Source of the DNA: Undaria pinnatifida
Lineage: Eukaryota; Sar; Phaeophyceae; Laminariales; Alariaceae
Direction: 5' to 3'
Assembly: GCA_012845835.1 (NCBI GenBank)
Contig: JABAKD010000029.1
Coordinates: forward strand, 3,002,970-3,066,969
Length of the DNA: 64,000 nucleotides
Of this stretch, positions 1-10,551 are shown piece by piece. The notes beneath the pieces are model-generated. The model did no database searches. It saw nothing but the letters and a program-made list of their open reading frames with translations, and was not told the DNA's origin. Both the position numbers and the translations under genes were made by a program. Numbering within the stretch: position 1 is the stretch's first letter; each line of letters opens with the position of its first letter.

Positions 1-288
1 GTTTCCGAGAGCATATGAGGCGATAGTGCGCAAACGGAAGATGTTGTTTGCGAGATTCGTGGCACGTATGGGGGAGGGACGTCCGCCACAGAAGGTGATG
101 TTTGGGGAGCTTGTTGGGGGTAAGGGCTGCTCAGCTGGGCAAGAGGAGGGCTGGATGGTTCACCTGAAGGAGGATATTATGTCGAGACTCGGTCTTTGGG
201 ATGAAGTGCGAAGGGAGTGAGTGGCGAAAGGCTGCAAAGAAGGCCGGCAGATGGTTTCGACGGGTAGACGAGGGAGCAGAGCCATTCA

Positions 289-563
289 GACGCATGATAC
301 GATAGAGGTATAACTTTTTTTGGCGAAAATGGTTTCTGATTGACGGGGCTCTCCTCAGCCTGCTAATAATGCGATCGTCGGAAATACAAGGCCACTTCTT
401 TTGCTGCCGTGATTCTCGTTGTGTACCTAGGCCATGGGATTTTCCTCCCCGGTAGGTATCAGTTTTGGTTTTCTCCAAATCAGTTTTTGGGCAGAGGTCT
501 TAAGCTGCCAAATTGAGAAACCTCAGAAAAAACGTGGTGCACCTCTCTATCGTAGCACGCGTC
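289..563. mobile_element. MITE-1 copy inserted in LINE copy a
   Basis: A 275-bp non-coding element. Its ends are inverted repeats starting GACGC and containing the core TACGATAGAGGT on the left and its complement near 545-560 on the right. It is flanked by the 4-bp direct repeat TTCA (285-288 and 564-567). The related LINE at about 9,075 has nearly the same host sequence without the insert, so an approximate empty site is present in the same window. Copies with the same termini lie at 40755, 44272, 58387 and 58681. Confidence 0.85.
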
Positions 564-1282
564 TTCATGCGGAAATGGCATGGCGCGGAGAGATGCAGAG
601 CTGCAGAACGACACGAAAAGGCTATCCACCGTCGGCGTCTCTAAGCGACCGGGAAGAGGAGGGGGAAGGGGGGCGGGGGGCGGAGGGTGTGGGGGGGGGG
701 GCGTACTGCCCAAAGGACTGGAGTCTGGGTTTGGCCACCATCGCCTTGAAATCCGTGGGCCTTCCGATGGCCGTCACAAGCTAGCGTAAGGCCGCCCTGA
801 CTTCTTGGTGCGTTCCCCTCCCAGTGCCATTGATGCACACTTAATACCCAATGCCGTCTTTTAAATTTAGTCAGTTCCTAGGGTCTGCTATTAATAGTAT
901 GGTGCTTTTTCTTTTCCTTTCCTTACTTTCCTGTTCTTCTTGTCTCTTCTGTTCTTTTCTTTTCTTTCGGTTTCCTTTCCTTTTTCGATGTCTCTTCTTT
1001 TCTTTTCTTTTCTTCTCTTCTCTTTTCTTTTCACTGTTTTATTGATTGACTTGTAAGTCTGACGTGTGTATGCGTAGTGATAGATACTACGTGTAATGTA
1101 AACGTGGTAGTCGGTTTTTCAGGCTCGAGTAGTGAGACATATGTACCAGCATGGACCTGGCACATCGTAGGTTGACTCCCGATGTCGCTTTCTATTAAAT
1201 TAATTTGGCGGAGGCATGAATTGCGTCAGCTATGATACATATGTGCGTGTACCCGTTTTGGTTTGGTTATGTTTTTCGCCCC

Positions 1283-1413
1283 TGGGGGTATTCCTCAGCT
1301 CCAGAGGGGGGGGTATCCTCAGCTTCAGAGTCGGGGGTATTCCTCAGCTCCAGAGTGGGGGGTATCCTCAGCTCCAGAGTGGGGGGTATCCTCAGCTCCA
1401 GAGTGACCGGAGC
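1283..1413 (+). repeat. Minisatellite in the LINE 3' end
   Basis: About five degenerate units of roughly 22-31 bp with the core GTATCCTCAGCTCCAGAGT stand head to tail here. The same core occurs once in the other family 1 LINE copies, at about 2030, 9880 and 19770. The array therefore arose by local amplification of the 3'-terminal module of this element. Confidence 0.85.
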
Positions 1414-1616
1414 TTGTCCTGTGACCACGGACTTGATTAGGCGAGTTATTATGAGAACAACAACGACAACAACGACAACAACAACCTGGTATCTAATAGT
1501 CTATGCTATTAGTCTAGTCTATAGGTATCATATGACTATTATTAGGGGTTTTCTTTTTTTTTTTCGTTTATCAGGTGCCCAAAACCCTCAAAATCGTACC
1601 CTGTGGTACTATACTA

Positions 1617-2119
1617 ATCTTCTTTCCTTGCTTTCCTGTCTTGTCTTTTCTTGCTTTTCTTGTCTTTTTCTTCTCTTCGCTTGCCTTTTTCGTCTTGTTT
1701 CGTTTTTTCTTCTCTTTTCTTTCCTTTCCTTTATCTTCTTTTCTTTTCTTTGTTTCTTTTTCTCCAATTGACTTATGCCTGTTGTGCGTATGCGTAGTGA
1801 TAGATACTACGTGTAATATATACGTGGTAGTCTTCCTTGGGTGGCAATCGGAATATTTGGTTTCTCCAGGCGTGAGTAGTGAGACGTATGCACCGGCCTG
1901 GACCTGGCACATCGTAGACTGACTCCCGATTTCACTTTTATATGTTTCTGGTGGAGGCATGAATTGCGTCAACTGTGATATACTGGTATGCGTGTACCAC
2001 CTTGGGTTGTGTGTGTTTTTCCCTGGGGTATTCCTCAGCTCCAGAGTGACTGAAGCCTGTCCTGTGACCACGGACTTGATTATGCGAGTTAATGTGAGAA
2101 CAACAACAACAACAACAAC
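1617..2119 (+). mobile_element. LINE family 1 copy b, 3' UTR only
   Basis: A severely 5'-truncated copy: polypyrimidine tract (1617-1765), then the conserved 3' UTR block (1790-2095) and an (AAC)n tail (2098-2119). It matches the 3' UTR at 19353-19853 almost base for base and that at 9470-9950 closely. No coding sequence remains. Confidence 0.85.
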
Positions 2120-2246
2120 TATATGCGGTACGTATGATATATACGCGCGTATAGCAGGCCCCTACATAGTATATGATTAATACGCGCGATCGGTGGATCA
2201 CACACAATGTTGCGAACATCAGTGTCGACCAAATCCTTGATTTTAA

Positions 2247-2760
2247 TATTATTATAAAAAATGAAAATACACTCCAGCTGTGAGATCGAAGATTTCGTCG
2301 AAACTCATCTTTGCAAGCTGTGTGTGATACTCCGATCGCGCGCATTACGAGTTGTGTGTCCTCATTAAGGATATAGGTCGGCGACTCCCCTTACAACTAC
2401 GGTGTAGCTACCAGGGTCAACAGGATGATTTTAGTCAGTCTGTCCGCGGAAACTATAAAACCCGTTTCTGAGGGGGACAAAATCTGACAGCTGTGAAGGG
2501 AAATGTATCCTTTTATCAAGTGAATCTTGTAAGTCGAATAACCGGTGAGGGGGGTGGGGCGGAGTTTTGAAGGACGTGGGGGCCTGGTTTTGATCAAAAG
2601 CGAGCGGGGTTGGAGGGGGGGGGGGGGGGGGGGAAGGGGGCAATTTGTGCATGTAAGCTATAAATCCTTTCGAGGGGATAAATCTGACGGTTTTGGCACC
2701 AGTATATTTTTGGGGGCGGGGGGGGGGGGGGTTGGGGCGGGGGGGGGGGGGGATTATATG
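2247..2760 (-). repeat. Dispersed repeat C, copy 1 (inverted)
   Basis: The reverse complement of the repeat seen at 3573-4028 and 5626-6012. Landmarks read on the minus strand are a G/C-homopolymer region, a 'cagatttgtccccctcag' segment, the phrase ccttaatgaggacacacaac, and a terminal module beginning cttgcaaagatgagtttcg. There is no credible ORF. It faces copy 2 head to head across a G/C-rich spacer (2760-3030). Confidence 0.8.
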
Positions 2761-3029
2761 TGACCTAAACCTCTTGAAAATCCTCCGCCCCCCCCCCCGC
2801 CCCCCCCCGCTTTTTTTTTTTTTTTTTCTCTCGCTCCTTCTTGATTGAACGCCCCACCTACTATCGGAATCCGCCAGAGTAATAAACACTTCCACGCCGT
2901 GGATATCGCCTCGTTATCGTTTTAGAGCCGTCCATGCCGCTGCTGCAATTCCCACCCACCCCCGTCCCCAACGCCCCCTCCTTCCCCACCACCCGCACCA
3001 TCGCCTAGACCTAGCACCACGCGTATAGC
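2761..3029. other. G/C-homopolymer spacer, no gene seen
   Basis: This stretch holds long runs of G, C and T between inverted copies of repeat C. Nothing coding is visible. Homopolymer lengths here may be unreliable in the assembly. Confidence 0.6.
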
Positions 3030-3535
3030 AAATCCCTACATCTATGCGACCTAAAGCCCTCCCCCCCCGCCCCCGGCGCCCCCCGCCACATTCCCCCCCC
3101 TCCCCCACAAGAAATATTTATAGTTTCCACGCACAAATTGACCTGCCCCACCCGTCCCCTCCCCCCCCCTCCCCCCCCTCCCGCCCCCCTTTTGATCAAA
3201 ATCAGGCCCCCACGTCCTGCAAAACTCCGCCCTCTCCTCAACGGATATTCAACTCACAGGATTCACCTGATAAACTGATGCATTTCCTTCCACAGCTGTC
3301 AGATTTTGTCCCCCTCAGAAACGGGTTTTATAGTTTCCGCGCAAAGACTGCCTAACATCACCCTGTTGACCCTGATAGCTACACAGTAGTTGCAAGGGGA
3401 GTCGCCGACCTATATCCTTAATGAGGACACACAACCCGTGATACGCGCGATCGGAGTATCACACACAGCTTGCAAAGATGAGTTTCGACAAAATATTCGA
3501 TCTCACAGCTGGAGTGTACTTTCATTTTTATTACA
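3030..3535 (+). repeat. Dispersed repeat C, copy 2
   Basis: A forward copy of the roughly 500-bp repeat, with the C-rich block, the cctcagaaacgggttttatag segment, the gaggacacacaac segment and the cttgcaaagatgagtttcg terminal module. It is followed almost directly by another forward copy, so copies 2 and 3 form a direct tandem. Confidence 0.8.
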
Positions 3536-3572
3536 TATACATATATATATTGTTTTTTCTTCTCTTTCTCAA

Positions 3573-4028
3573 AACCGTCATATTTATCCCCTTAAAGGAT
3601 TTACAGCTTCCACGCACAAATTGCCCGCCCGTCCGCCCCCCCACCCCCCCTCTTCCCCCCCCCTCCAACCCCGCTCGCTTTTGATCAAAACCAGGCCCCC
3701 ACGTCCTTCAAAACTCCGCCCCGCCCTCACCGGTTATTCGACTTACAGGATTCACTTGATAAACGGATACATTTCCCTCCACGGCTGTCAGATTTGGTCC
3801 CCCTCAGAAACGGGTTTTATAGTTTCCGCGCACAGACTGACTAACATCACGCTGTTGACCCTGATAGCTACACTGTAGTTCCAAGGGGAGTCGCCGACCT
3901 ATATCTTTAATGAGGACACACAACTCGTAATACGCGCGATAGGAGTATCACACACAGCTTGCAAAGATGAGTTTCGACGAAATCTTCGATCTCACAGCTG
4001 GAGTGTATTTTCATTTTTTATAATATAC
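3573..4028 (+). repeat. Dispersed repeat C, copy 3
   Basis: A second forward copy in tandem with copy 2, with the same order of landmarks. It ends in a T-rich stretch near 4010-4028. Short stretches of open frame in the copies translate to similar peptides only because the DNA is repeated; they lack any domain. Confidence 0.8.
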
Positions 4029-5022
4029 TTGAGTATGTTGTTAGTTTGAAGCGGTAGTTATGTGTTATTCATGGTGTTTTTCTTTTGCGTTTTGTGTGCT
4101 GTACTACAAGACAGGCTGAAAATTTCAACGAAGGGTTTATCGTTTACTTCGCGTTTTTACTGCTGTAACTTCATTTTTGCTGAAATCATGAACGAAGAGC
4201 ATACGCAAGTATAGACTATACCGGAGTAGTTCGTTTTTCAACAGAGATTTCATTTTTTGATGAAACATTGGGTAAAAAACTCAAAAGCCTTCAACACCCG
4301 AAAAAACAACAGAGAATAAATAAGATTTTATGTCTTTTTTCTGCAAAAAATAGAAGTTGTTGTTGAAAGAAGCTGCGTAAACGATCTGGGTAGCCGCGAC
4401 GCTCGAGATCTGCGCCATCAATCACGAGCGCACAAGGCTGAACACGGTGGATTCAAAGGCCGTGTTCGCAGGTCATAACTAATCACACAAGGCGAAGTGA
4501 GTTTCTGACCTCCCTTTCACGCGTTGGGCGTTGTACCTCAACGAGTAGTTGGCGATAGTTGCGAGATCTCCAAACCACTTAAACCCGCCAATATACGAGT
4601 AAGCCCGAGTGCAGTGGGAGTGCAGTGGGACAACCACGCGGAAGACTTCGTCGAGCGTTGCTGGTGAAATGACGGTTCTGTGCCGGGTAGACGATCATTT
4701 TGCGAGCCACCTAAGGCTAGGATTTCACTGTCCAAGGCGCCTATATATGCGAGTCAGGCAGAGTCCAGTGGTGGAACATCCACGCGAATGACTTCCTCGA
4801 TCGTTGCTCATGGTTGAAGTAACGGTAGATCTCTGATGTAGGTGGACGAGTTTTTTGCGCGCCAACCGAGGCCCATGTATACTCGTGAAGATTTAACCCT
4901 CTTTGAACTTGTCAAAATACCAAAATCAATCAAAATACTTATATATAGTAGTTACTGCTGCCGTTAATGTACGTTTCGTCAATAATCGACTGAAAAGGTA
5001 CTCTGTGAAGACAAATTTTAAT
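4029..5022. other. Non-coding stretch with an imperfect 150-bp tandem duplication
   Basis: No gene is recognisable. The segments 4590-4720 and 4738-4870 resemble each other (shared words: gcagtggg/ccagtggtgg, ccacgcggaagactt / ccacgcgaatgactt, gcgttgctgg / cgttgctcatgg), which suggests an old tandem duplication. The rest is AT-rich unique-looking DNA. Confidence 0.5.
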
Positions 5023-5275
5023 ATACCCCCCCGCCCCCAAAACCAGCGACTTTGTTCAACGAACGTTTCATGGCTGCTCGACACGAGAAAGGATGCCACA
5101 TGGATGATGGAATGAAGCATCTTCAAGCATTTTCTTGTTTGCTAAGGCAATCGAACGATGACGTCGGGGTGGCAAGGGGCACCACCGAAATTCAGGAGAT
5201 GGATATACGGCAGGGAGGGGTTTCAAAATCCGGCGATTTCGTTAAAGAAGTTGGGGGGGGCTACCAGCACGATCC
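5023..5275. mobile_element. MITE-2 copy 1 (degraded left end)
   Basis: Homologous along its length to 55095-55342 and, inverted, to 59796-60039. Shared words include aaccagcg, ttcaacgaacgtttca, ctgctcgac and gcgatttcgttaaagaa. The right end ggggggctacc resembles the family terminus; the left terminal repeat has decayed into a C run. Non-coding. Confidence 0.7.
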
Positions 5276-5426
5276 ACGACACAACGACTCTCAACAGCAG
5301 TGAACATTTTTGGGTTTCGGAGGAGTTGGTTTTGCAACGCCACGTGAGGGCATCGCCCCAACCCGCGACCCCAACCCGGAACCCACACCTACTATAACCC
5401 TTCTGCAGTCTAGGCCAAGACTACGT

Positions 5427-5521
5427 TTTTCTCAGCTCCAGAGTGACTGGAGCCTGTCCTGTGACCATGGACTTGATTATGCGAGTTAATGTGAGAACAA
5501 CAACAACAACAACAACAACGA
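5427..5521 (+). mobile_element. LINE family 1 copy c, last 95 bp
   Basis: Only the 3'-terminal module remains: the ctcagctccagagtgactgg core, the tgtgaccatggacttgatt segment and an (AAC)n tail. It is a typical dead-on-arrival 5'-truncated insertion. Confidence 0.85.
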
Positions 5522-5625
5522 CCCGAGCGCGACTGCGCCGCGTTTTGGACAACCTAAAAAACAAAACGCAGACCACTTCAAAATTCGGAAGATGTTGGGT
5601 ACTTTCTCTGGCCTACTATAATATA

Positions 5626-6012
5626 CTGGTGCCAAAACCGTCAGATTTATCCCCTCGAAAGGATTTATAGCTTACATGCACAAATTGCCCCTTCCCCCCC
5701 CCCCCCCCCCCCCGCCCCCCTCCAAACCCGCTCGCTTTTGATCAAAACCAGGCCCCCCCTTTCCCTTCACAGCTGTCAGATTTTGTCCCCCTCAGAAACG
5801 GGTTTTATAGTTTCCGCGCACAGACTGACTAAAATCATCCTGTTGACCCTGATAGCTACACTGTAGCTGTAAGGAGAGTCGCCGACCTATGTCCTTAATG
5901 AGGACACACAACTCGTAATGCGCGCGATCGGAGTATCACACACAGCTTGCAAAGATGAGTTTCGACGAAATCGTCGATCTCACAGCTGGAGTGTATTTTA
6001 ATTTTTATAATA
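5626..6012 (+). repeat. Dispersed repeat C, copy 4 (internally deleted)
   Basis: A forward copy that starts at the ggtgccaaaaccgtcag end seen inverted near 2690-2706. It lacks about 90 bp present in copies 1 to 3 between the 'accaggcccccc' segment and the 'cacagctgtcag' segment. It ends with the shared cttgcaaagatgagtttcg module. Confidence 0.8.
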
Positions 6013-6399
6013 TGAGCTGGTTCCGTGTGCCAGGACACTACTGTACTACTGCAGGTTTGTGTGCCAACAACACGCCTCTGCAGCTCTTGTACACAGAGTA
6101 CTACTGCTGTTGTGACGGGGGTGCCAACGGTAACATCTCATCGTAGGTATCCAAGCAGCACGTGAAAGTTGAACGTAGGTAGGCTTCCTACTACGCAGTA
6201 GAGGATAGTAGACATATATTGTCATTGCCACTTACGACGCAGTACGATGTGTATGAGCAGCTTCCCTCGCCCGGCGTTGAAGGTCTCGCCCACTTGTCAG
6301 CAGCTTGCTCTCAGCGGTCGGTTTCTGCAGGAAAACGAAGGCATTAGAATTAACTGTCTACGCTGTAATCTAGAGCTATATCACATCGTCAAACACGTA
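6013..6399. other. Unassigned spacer
   Basis: Nothing recognisable. Sequence similar to the EN-RT linker of family 1 LINE coding DNA begins only after about 6400. Confidence 0.4.
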
Positions 6400-6649
6400 C
6401 AGCACGTATGACAACACACCATCCGCGATGAATTTCGGCGCCGATCTTCTCCAAAAACCAGAAGGGCACGCGAAACGAAACTTTGTTGAGGGACGCGTGT
6501 CGTTCGGTGTTTGAGCTCTCCTCGTTATCTGGAAAATCACCTTTGAAATTCGCATACAGGGGAGGTGTTGAGTTGAGTGGTTGTGTGATTGGCGCGATCA
6601 TGGTACGCCTGCTGATGACTCCAAGGCAGGTACAACCTTTTGGGCCGCA

Positions 6650-7116
6650 TCGCACCAAATCGTCCAAAGAGAGTTGTCAAACACCGGCGAGCTATTGAGC
6701 TACCCAAGGATTAATGGCGGACCCGCATCTCCGGATGAATTTGCAAAACGCGATAGCAGCCAAGCTTGCCTCTCCGACACCCGGTACTGATGCCGGAAAC
6801 GTTGATGACATGGCCTCGTTACTGACCAAGAGTCTACTGTCAAATGCGGCCGGCATAGCGCCCCCTATTCGGCGCAAACAAGTACCGAAGGGCTGGTGTG
6901 CGACCGAGGCGACGAAAGCAGAGTTGAACGCACGATGATGGCAGGATAAGGAAGACGCGAGGAAACATGTCCGGTCTGCTCCTAACGATCGTGGTCTACG
7001 GCAAGCCTTGAAGGCGACCACCAAACAGCTGAAACGCACGCGGGCGGGAGCTGTTCAGAGGTTCTTCGAAGATCACGTTAGCCAACTCGAAGGGCGTATC
7101 CGAGCAAGTGATCAAT
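6650..7116 (+). pseudogene. LINE family 1 ORF2 linker between endonuclease and RT
   Basis: The conceptual product reads NRPKRVVKHRRAIELP, a stop, then MADPHLRMNLQNAIAAKL, QVPKGWCATEATKAELNAR, a stop, and QALKATTKQLKRTRAGAVQ, ending SQLEGRIRASDQ. This basic, helical region precedes the RT in this kind of LINE. At least two stops or frameshifts break it. The sequence resumes at 7422 with HLKGMDVEGKRTFNSQY after the SINE. Confidence 0.7.
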
Positions 7117-7121
7117 AGTCC

Positions 7122-7421
7122 GGTCGCCCCGGTGGCGTATCAGGTTATCCTCGAGCCTGGTATAGGTCGTGAGTTCGAATCCCCCCGAGTGCATACTCGA
7201 ATAAATTCGTGGGGACTTTTTCTTGTGCACAAATTGACTTGCGGAAAGCGCGAGAGCGTGAGTTAGCAACACTCGATGAAAGATCGACGAACAGTGGGAT
7301 TGCTGAACCCTATGCGCGATAAAAATTGAAGGCAAGAACCGGGGGGGAGAAGGGACGACACCCGTGACCACGGCTTGTCCAGAAGCTGGAAAGCAGATGT
7401 GTGCAAAAAAAAAAAAAAAAA
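7122..7421 (+). mobile_element. tRNA-derived SINE, copy 1, inside the LINE
   Basis: A roughly 300-bp element that starts cggtcgccccggtggcg and ends in 17 A residues (7405-7421). Its head carries RNA polymerase III promoter boxes: TGGCGTATCAGG (7133-7144, A box) and GAGTTCGAATCCCC (7171-7184, B box). The head and body match the second copy at 10552-10862. It splits LINE coding DNA, whose reading continues on both sides. A target duplication is not obvious. It encodes no protein and would depend on an enzyme supplied in trans. Confidence 0.8.
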
Positions 7422-7429
7422 GGCTTCCA

Positions 7430-8380
7430 TATTCACCTCAAGGGGATGGACGTGGAAGGGAAGAGGACGTTTAACTCGCAGTACATCAAAGACGAGGAAG
7501 GTCAATTGCTGCGGGATAATGCCCTCATCCGCGAGCGGTGGGTAAGGTGGTTTTCAAACTCGGAAAGTTCCACGATGTAATCGTCGCTGTGTGGAGAGGA
7601 GGTGGCGTACCGCAACAATGGAAATATGCAACGATGAAGGTGCTTTCACACAAGAAAACAAATCGGACCTTCATAGCATCTCCCTCGTGGCTCACGCCGG
7701 CAAAGTACTCTTCAAAGAAATCGCGGGTCGCTTGAGTGACTATTACAAACGTGAGAACATTCTGCCGAAAAAACAGTGTGGGTTCAGAAACTAACGCTCG
7801 ACGGTTGGCATGGTGTTCGTGGTACGACTACTACTGCAGGAACTGGCGCGGAAGAAGGACACCCCCTTGTACTTGTGCTTTATCGACCTCACCAAAGCAC
7901 ACGACTCCGTCGACCGAACCATGTCCTTGCTCGTTTTGGCGTGCCACCGAGAATCTCGCCGTCATCCGCCAACTCCACGACGGTATGCAAGCATGCATGC
8001 GGCTGGATGATGGAGAGTGCTCGGATAAGTTCGACGTGGAGCAAGGTCTCAGGCAAGGATGCGTGCTCGCGCCACTGCTGTTCAACATGTTTTTCACGGC
8101 GGTACTGCGTGTGGCCGAGAAACGCTTCCTCGCTGATGTAGCCATCACGGACAACATGGTGCAGCTCCAACGGAAGGAGGAAGGCGAGAGAAGAAGGGCA
8201 CTTCACGCACAGGCAAAGTCGACGGGCAGAGGAGGAAGGAGGGGGATGAGGTGCAGAGATTGCGGGGTATGCTGTACGCGGACGATGCGGGCATCATATC
8301 GCGATCATCAGAAGGGCTGGAGAGGATGATGACGGTGATCGTGACTGCGTGCTCGTCCTTTACGCTTACGGTATCCGAGG
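7430..8380 (+). pseudogene. Reverse transcriptase domain of LINE copy d (broken)
   Basis: RT motifs appear in order but in changing frames: LLRDNALIRERWVRW, a gap, [76 protein letters not shown], then [13 protein letters not shown] with the catalytic YADD motif around 8,275. A segment after the start is deleted and several frameshifts are present. The family is the LINE reverse transcriptase that primes on nicked target DNA. This copy is dead. Confidence 0.85.
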
Positions 8381-8398
8381 CAAAATCAGAGATCACAT

Positions 8399-9280
8399 GT
8401 GCCTGGAAACCATAGGCGGGGGAAAGGTGTCTTCACAATCAATGCAGCCGGCCACGTCTACAAACAAACAATCGAGCTTGTGCACTTGGGCGGGGCTATC
8501 ACCGCAGACAGAGACCTTAGCATTGAAATACCGCGGCGTCTTCAGAGGGCCTGGGCGTGCTTCCAGCGGTACAAGATGGAAATCTATGATCGCCCGGGTG
8601 TGCGCTTACGGTTGAAGGTGCGGTTGCTGAAAGCTGAGGTGGTCGAGACACTGCTGTACGGTTGCATGACGTGGAGCCCGAAGAAGCCTGATTATGACGG
8701 GCTACGACGGGTTCACCACTCCATGCTCCTCCGATGCCTTGGATGGCGGAAACGGAAGTGCGACGACCACACCCTATCGTACGCCGACGCGCTTGCCAAG
8801 ACAGCTTCCGAGAGCATAGAGACGATAGTGCGCAAACGGAGAATATTGTTTGCGGGATTCGTAGCACGTATAGAGGACAAGCGTCTGCCACAGAGGGTGA
8901 TGTTTGGGGAGCTTGTTGGGGCTAAGGGCTACTCAGGGGGGCAAGAGAAAGACTGGATGGAACCTCGGAAGGAGGATATATCCGTCTTTAGAATGAAATT
9001 CGAAGGGTGGCGAAAGGCTGCTCAGAAGGTTGGCAGATGGATTCGACGAGTAGAGGAGGGAGCCGAGTTATTCATCATGCGGAATTGGCATGAAACGGAG
9101 ATACGCAAAGCTGCAGAGAGACGCGCAAAGACTGCGGCAGCGCCATCCACCGTCGGCATCTCTAAGCGGCCTGGGGGAGCGGGGGTGGGGGAGGGTGGAA
9201 GGGGGAAGGGGGGGGGGCGGGGGAAGGGGGGGCGTCATGCCCAAGAGACTGAAGTCTGGGTTTGGCCATCATCGTCTTGA
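8399..9280 (+). pseudogene. C-terminal part of LINE family 1 ORF2
   Basis: A 293-residue open stretch homologous to 1-290 and to the minus strand at 21688-21933, and more distantly to 13110-14000 (minus). Recognisable words are YKQTIELVHLGGAITADRD, LKAEVVETLLYGCMTWS, HTLSYADALAKTASESIET, FVARIEDKRLPQRVMFGEL and a Gly/Arg-rich end. It lies downstream of the YADD motif and corresponds to the thumb and C-terminal domain. The frame is open, but it is separated from the catalytic core by frameshifts. Confidence 0.8.
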
Positions 9281-9459
9281 AAGTTGTCGGCTTTCCAATG
9301 GCCGTCACAAGATAGCGTAAGACCACCTTGACTTCTTCACCATGTTGCGTTCTTCGCCATGTTGCGTTCTCCCCCCAGTGTCATTGACGATGCACTTGAT
9401 ACCCTCTATGAGCCCAACGCCGTCTATAGTCAGTTCCTAGGGTCTTGCTAGTATGACAT

Positions 9460-9960
9460 TTTTTGTTTCTCTTTTCCTTTCCTTGCTTCCTCTTGTCTTG
9501 TCTTTCTTGATTTTTTCTTTTCTTTTCTTTATTTTCCTTTTTCGTTCTTTTTTCGCTTTCTTCCTTTTTTTTCCTTTCCATTACCTTCGTTTCTTTTCTT
9601 TGTTTCTTTTTTCCAATTGACTTGCGTCTGTCGTGCGTATGCGTAGTGATAGATACTACGTGTGATATATACGTGGTAGTCTTTCTTGGGTGGCAAGCGG
9701 TATAGTTGGTTTTGCCAGGCGCGAGTAATGAAACGCATTCACCGGTATGGACCTGGCCCATCGTAGACTGACTCCCGATTTCACTTTTATATGTTTATGG
9801 TGGAGGCATGAATTGCGTCAGCTGTGATATAGATTATGCGTGTACCACCTTGGGTTGTTTGTGTTTTTCCCTGGGGTATTCCTCAGCTCCAGAGTGACTG
9901 GAGCCTGTCCTGTGACCACGGACTTGATTATGCGAGCAAATAACGTGAGAATAACAACCT
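9460..9960 (+). other. 3' UTR and first tail of LINE copy d
   Basis: Polypyrimidine tract, the conserved gcgtagtgatagatactacg block, the ctccagagtgactggagcc module and a short degenerate AAC tail. A second terminal module, partly diverged, follows at about 9961-10050 with its own (CAA)n-like end. The 3' terminus is therefore duplicated in tandem. Confidence 0.75.
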
Positions 9961-10050
9961 GGGGTATTCCTCCACTCTAGAGTGACTGGCGCTTGTCCTG
10001 AGACCACGGACCGGACTTGATTTTGCGAGAGCAACAAAAACAACGACAAC

Positions 10051-10551
10051 AACGTACGGCAGCTTGCGCTGCCGGGGTTGTAACGAAGACCACGAATAGG
10101 GACAGCTTACGCTATACCTACAATGGGACCCGAAGGGTGCGCAAGCTAGCGTTGGGATGCGAAAGCAACTGAGTTAAATCGACACACGACGCGAATGGAA
10201 ACACGTGGAAGTGTGGTGAGCTAAAGCTACGCGGAAGTGTGGTGAGCTAAAGCTTTATTTTTCCCCATCCGCCGGAGGATAAAAAAAAAAAAAAAAAAAA
10301 AAAGCTATATTTTTCCCCATCCGCCGGAGGATGAAAAAAAAAAAATAACAACGAAAATATTTGGACGACCCCTCCACGTCCGTCCGCTTCGAACTAAAAT
10401 CAAAATCAAAGCTGCAGACCCCAGTATGACGTCGTTATCATGTACACGAGGTACGCACGAGATAATGTAGCACATCGCCTCCACATCATGAACACTCACA
10501 CACTCTGTCTGGTGATGTCCACGGTCGGTGGCGTTACATCATTGTACGAAA
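10051..10551. other. Spacer with a duplicated poly(A)-ended short module
   Basis: No gene. The segment 10198-10283 holds cgtggaagtgtggtgagctaaagct (written here as cgtggaagtg plus gtgagctaaagct) followed by a t-rich and catccgccggagga block and poly(A). Parts recur in tandem at 10229 and 10303-10340. The same module occurs at 33058-33112. Confidence 0.6.

Larger units (their letters stand above)
1..1485 (+). mobile_element. LINE family 1 copy a, 5'-truncated by the window edge
   Basis: This is the 3' part of a non-LTR retrotransposon. The first 280 bases and 568-700 match the end of the reverse-transcriptase ORF of the longer copy at 8.8-9.2 kb; shared words include RKRxxLFAxFVARM, VMFGELVGxKG and WFRRVxEGAE. 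The match is interrupted by a MITE at 289-563. A G-rich C-terminal tract (660-705), a 3' UTR with a polypyrimidine run (905-1040), a conserved block around the phrase gcgtagtgatagatactacg, and a final (AAC)n-type tail at about 1455-1485 follow. The coding part is broken and cannot make a full enzyme. Homology to the sister copies in this window is clear; the exact 5' limit lies outside the window. Confidence 0.85.
6400..10050 (+). mobile_element. LINE family 1 copy d, long but decayed, with a SINE inside
   Basis: This is the most complete family 1 LINE in the window. In order it has a decayed end of the endonuclease and linker (about 6400-7116), a SINE insertion (7122-7421), the reverse-transcriptase domain (about 7430-8380, several frameshifts), the C-terminal ORF part (8399-9280), the 3' UTR with polypyrimidine tract (9460-9610), the conserved block, and a duplicated terminal module with AAC-like tails at about 9955 and 10035. 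The 5' end including most of the endonuclease is missing. It belongs to the APE-endonuclease class of non-LTR elements, judging from the intact endonuclease start in the family 2 relative at 14.84 kb. It is inactive because of frameshifts. Confidence 0.85.
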
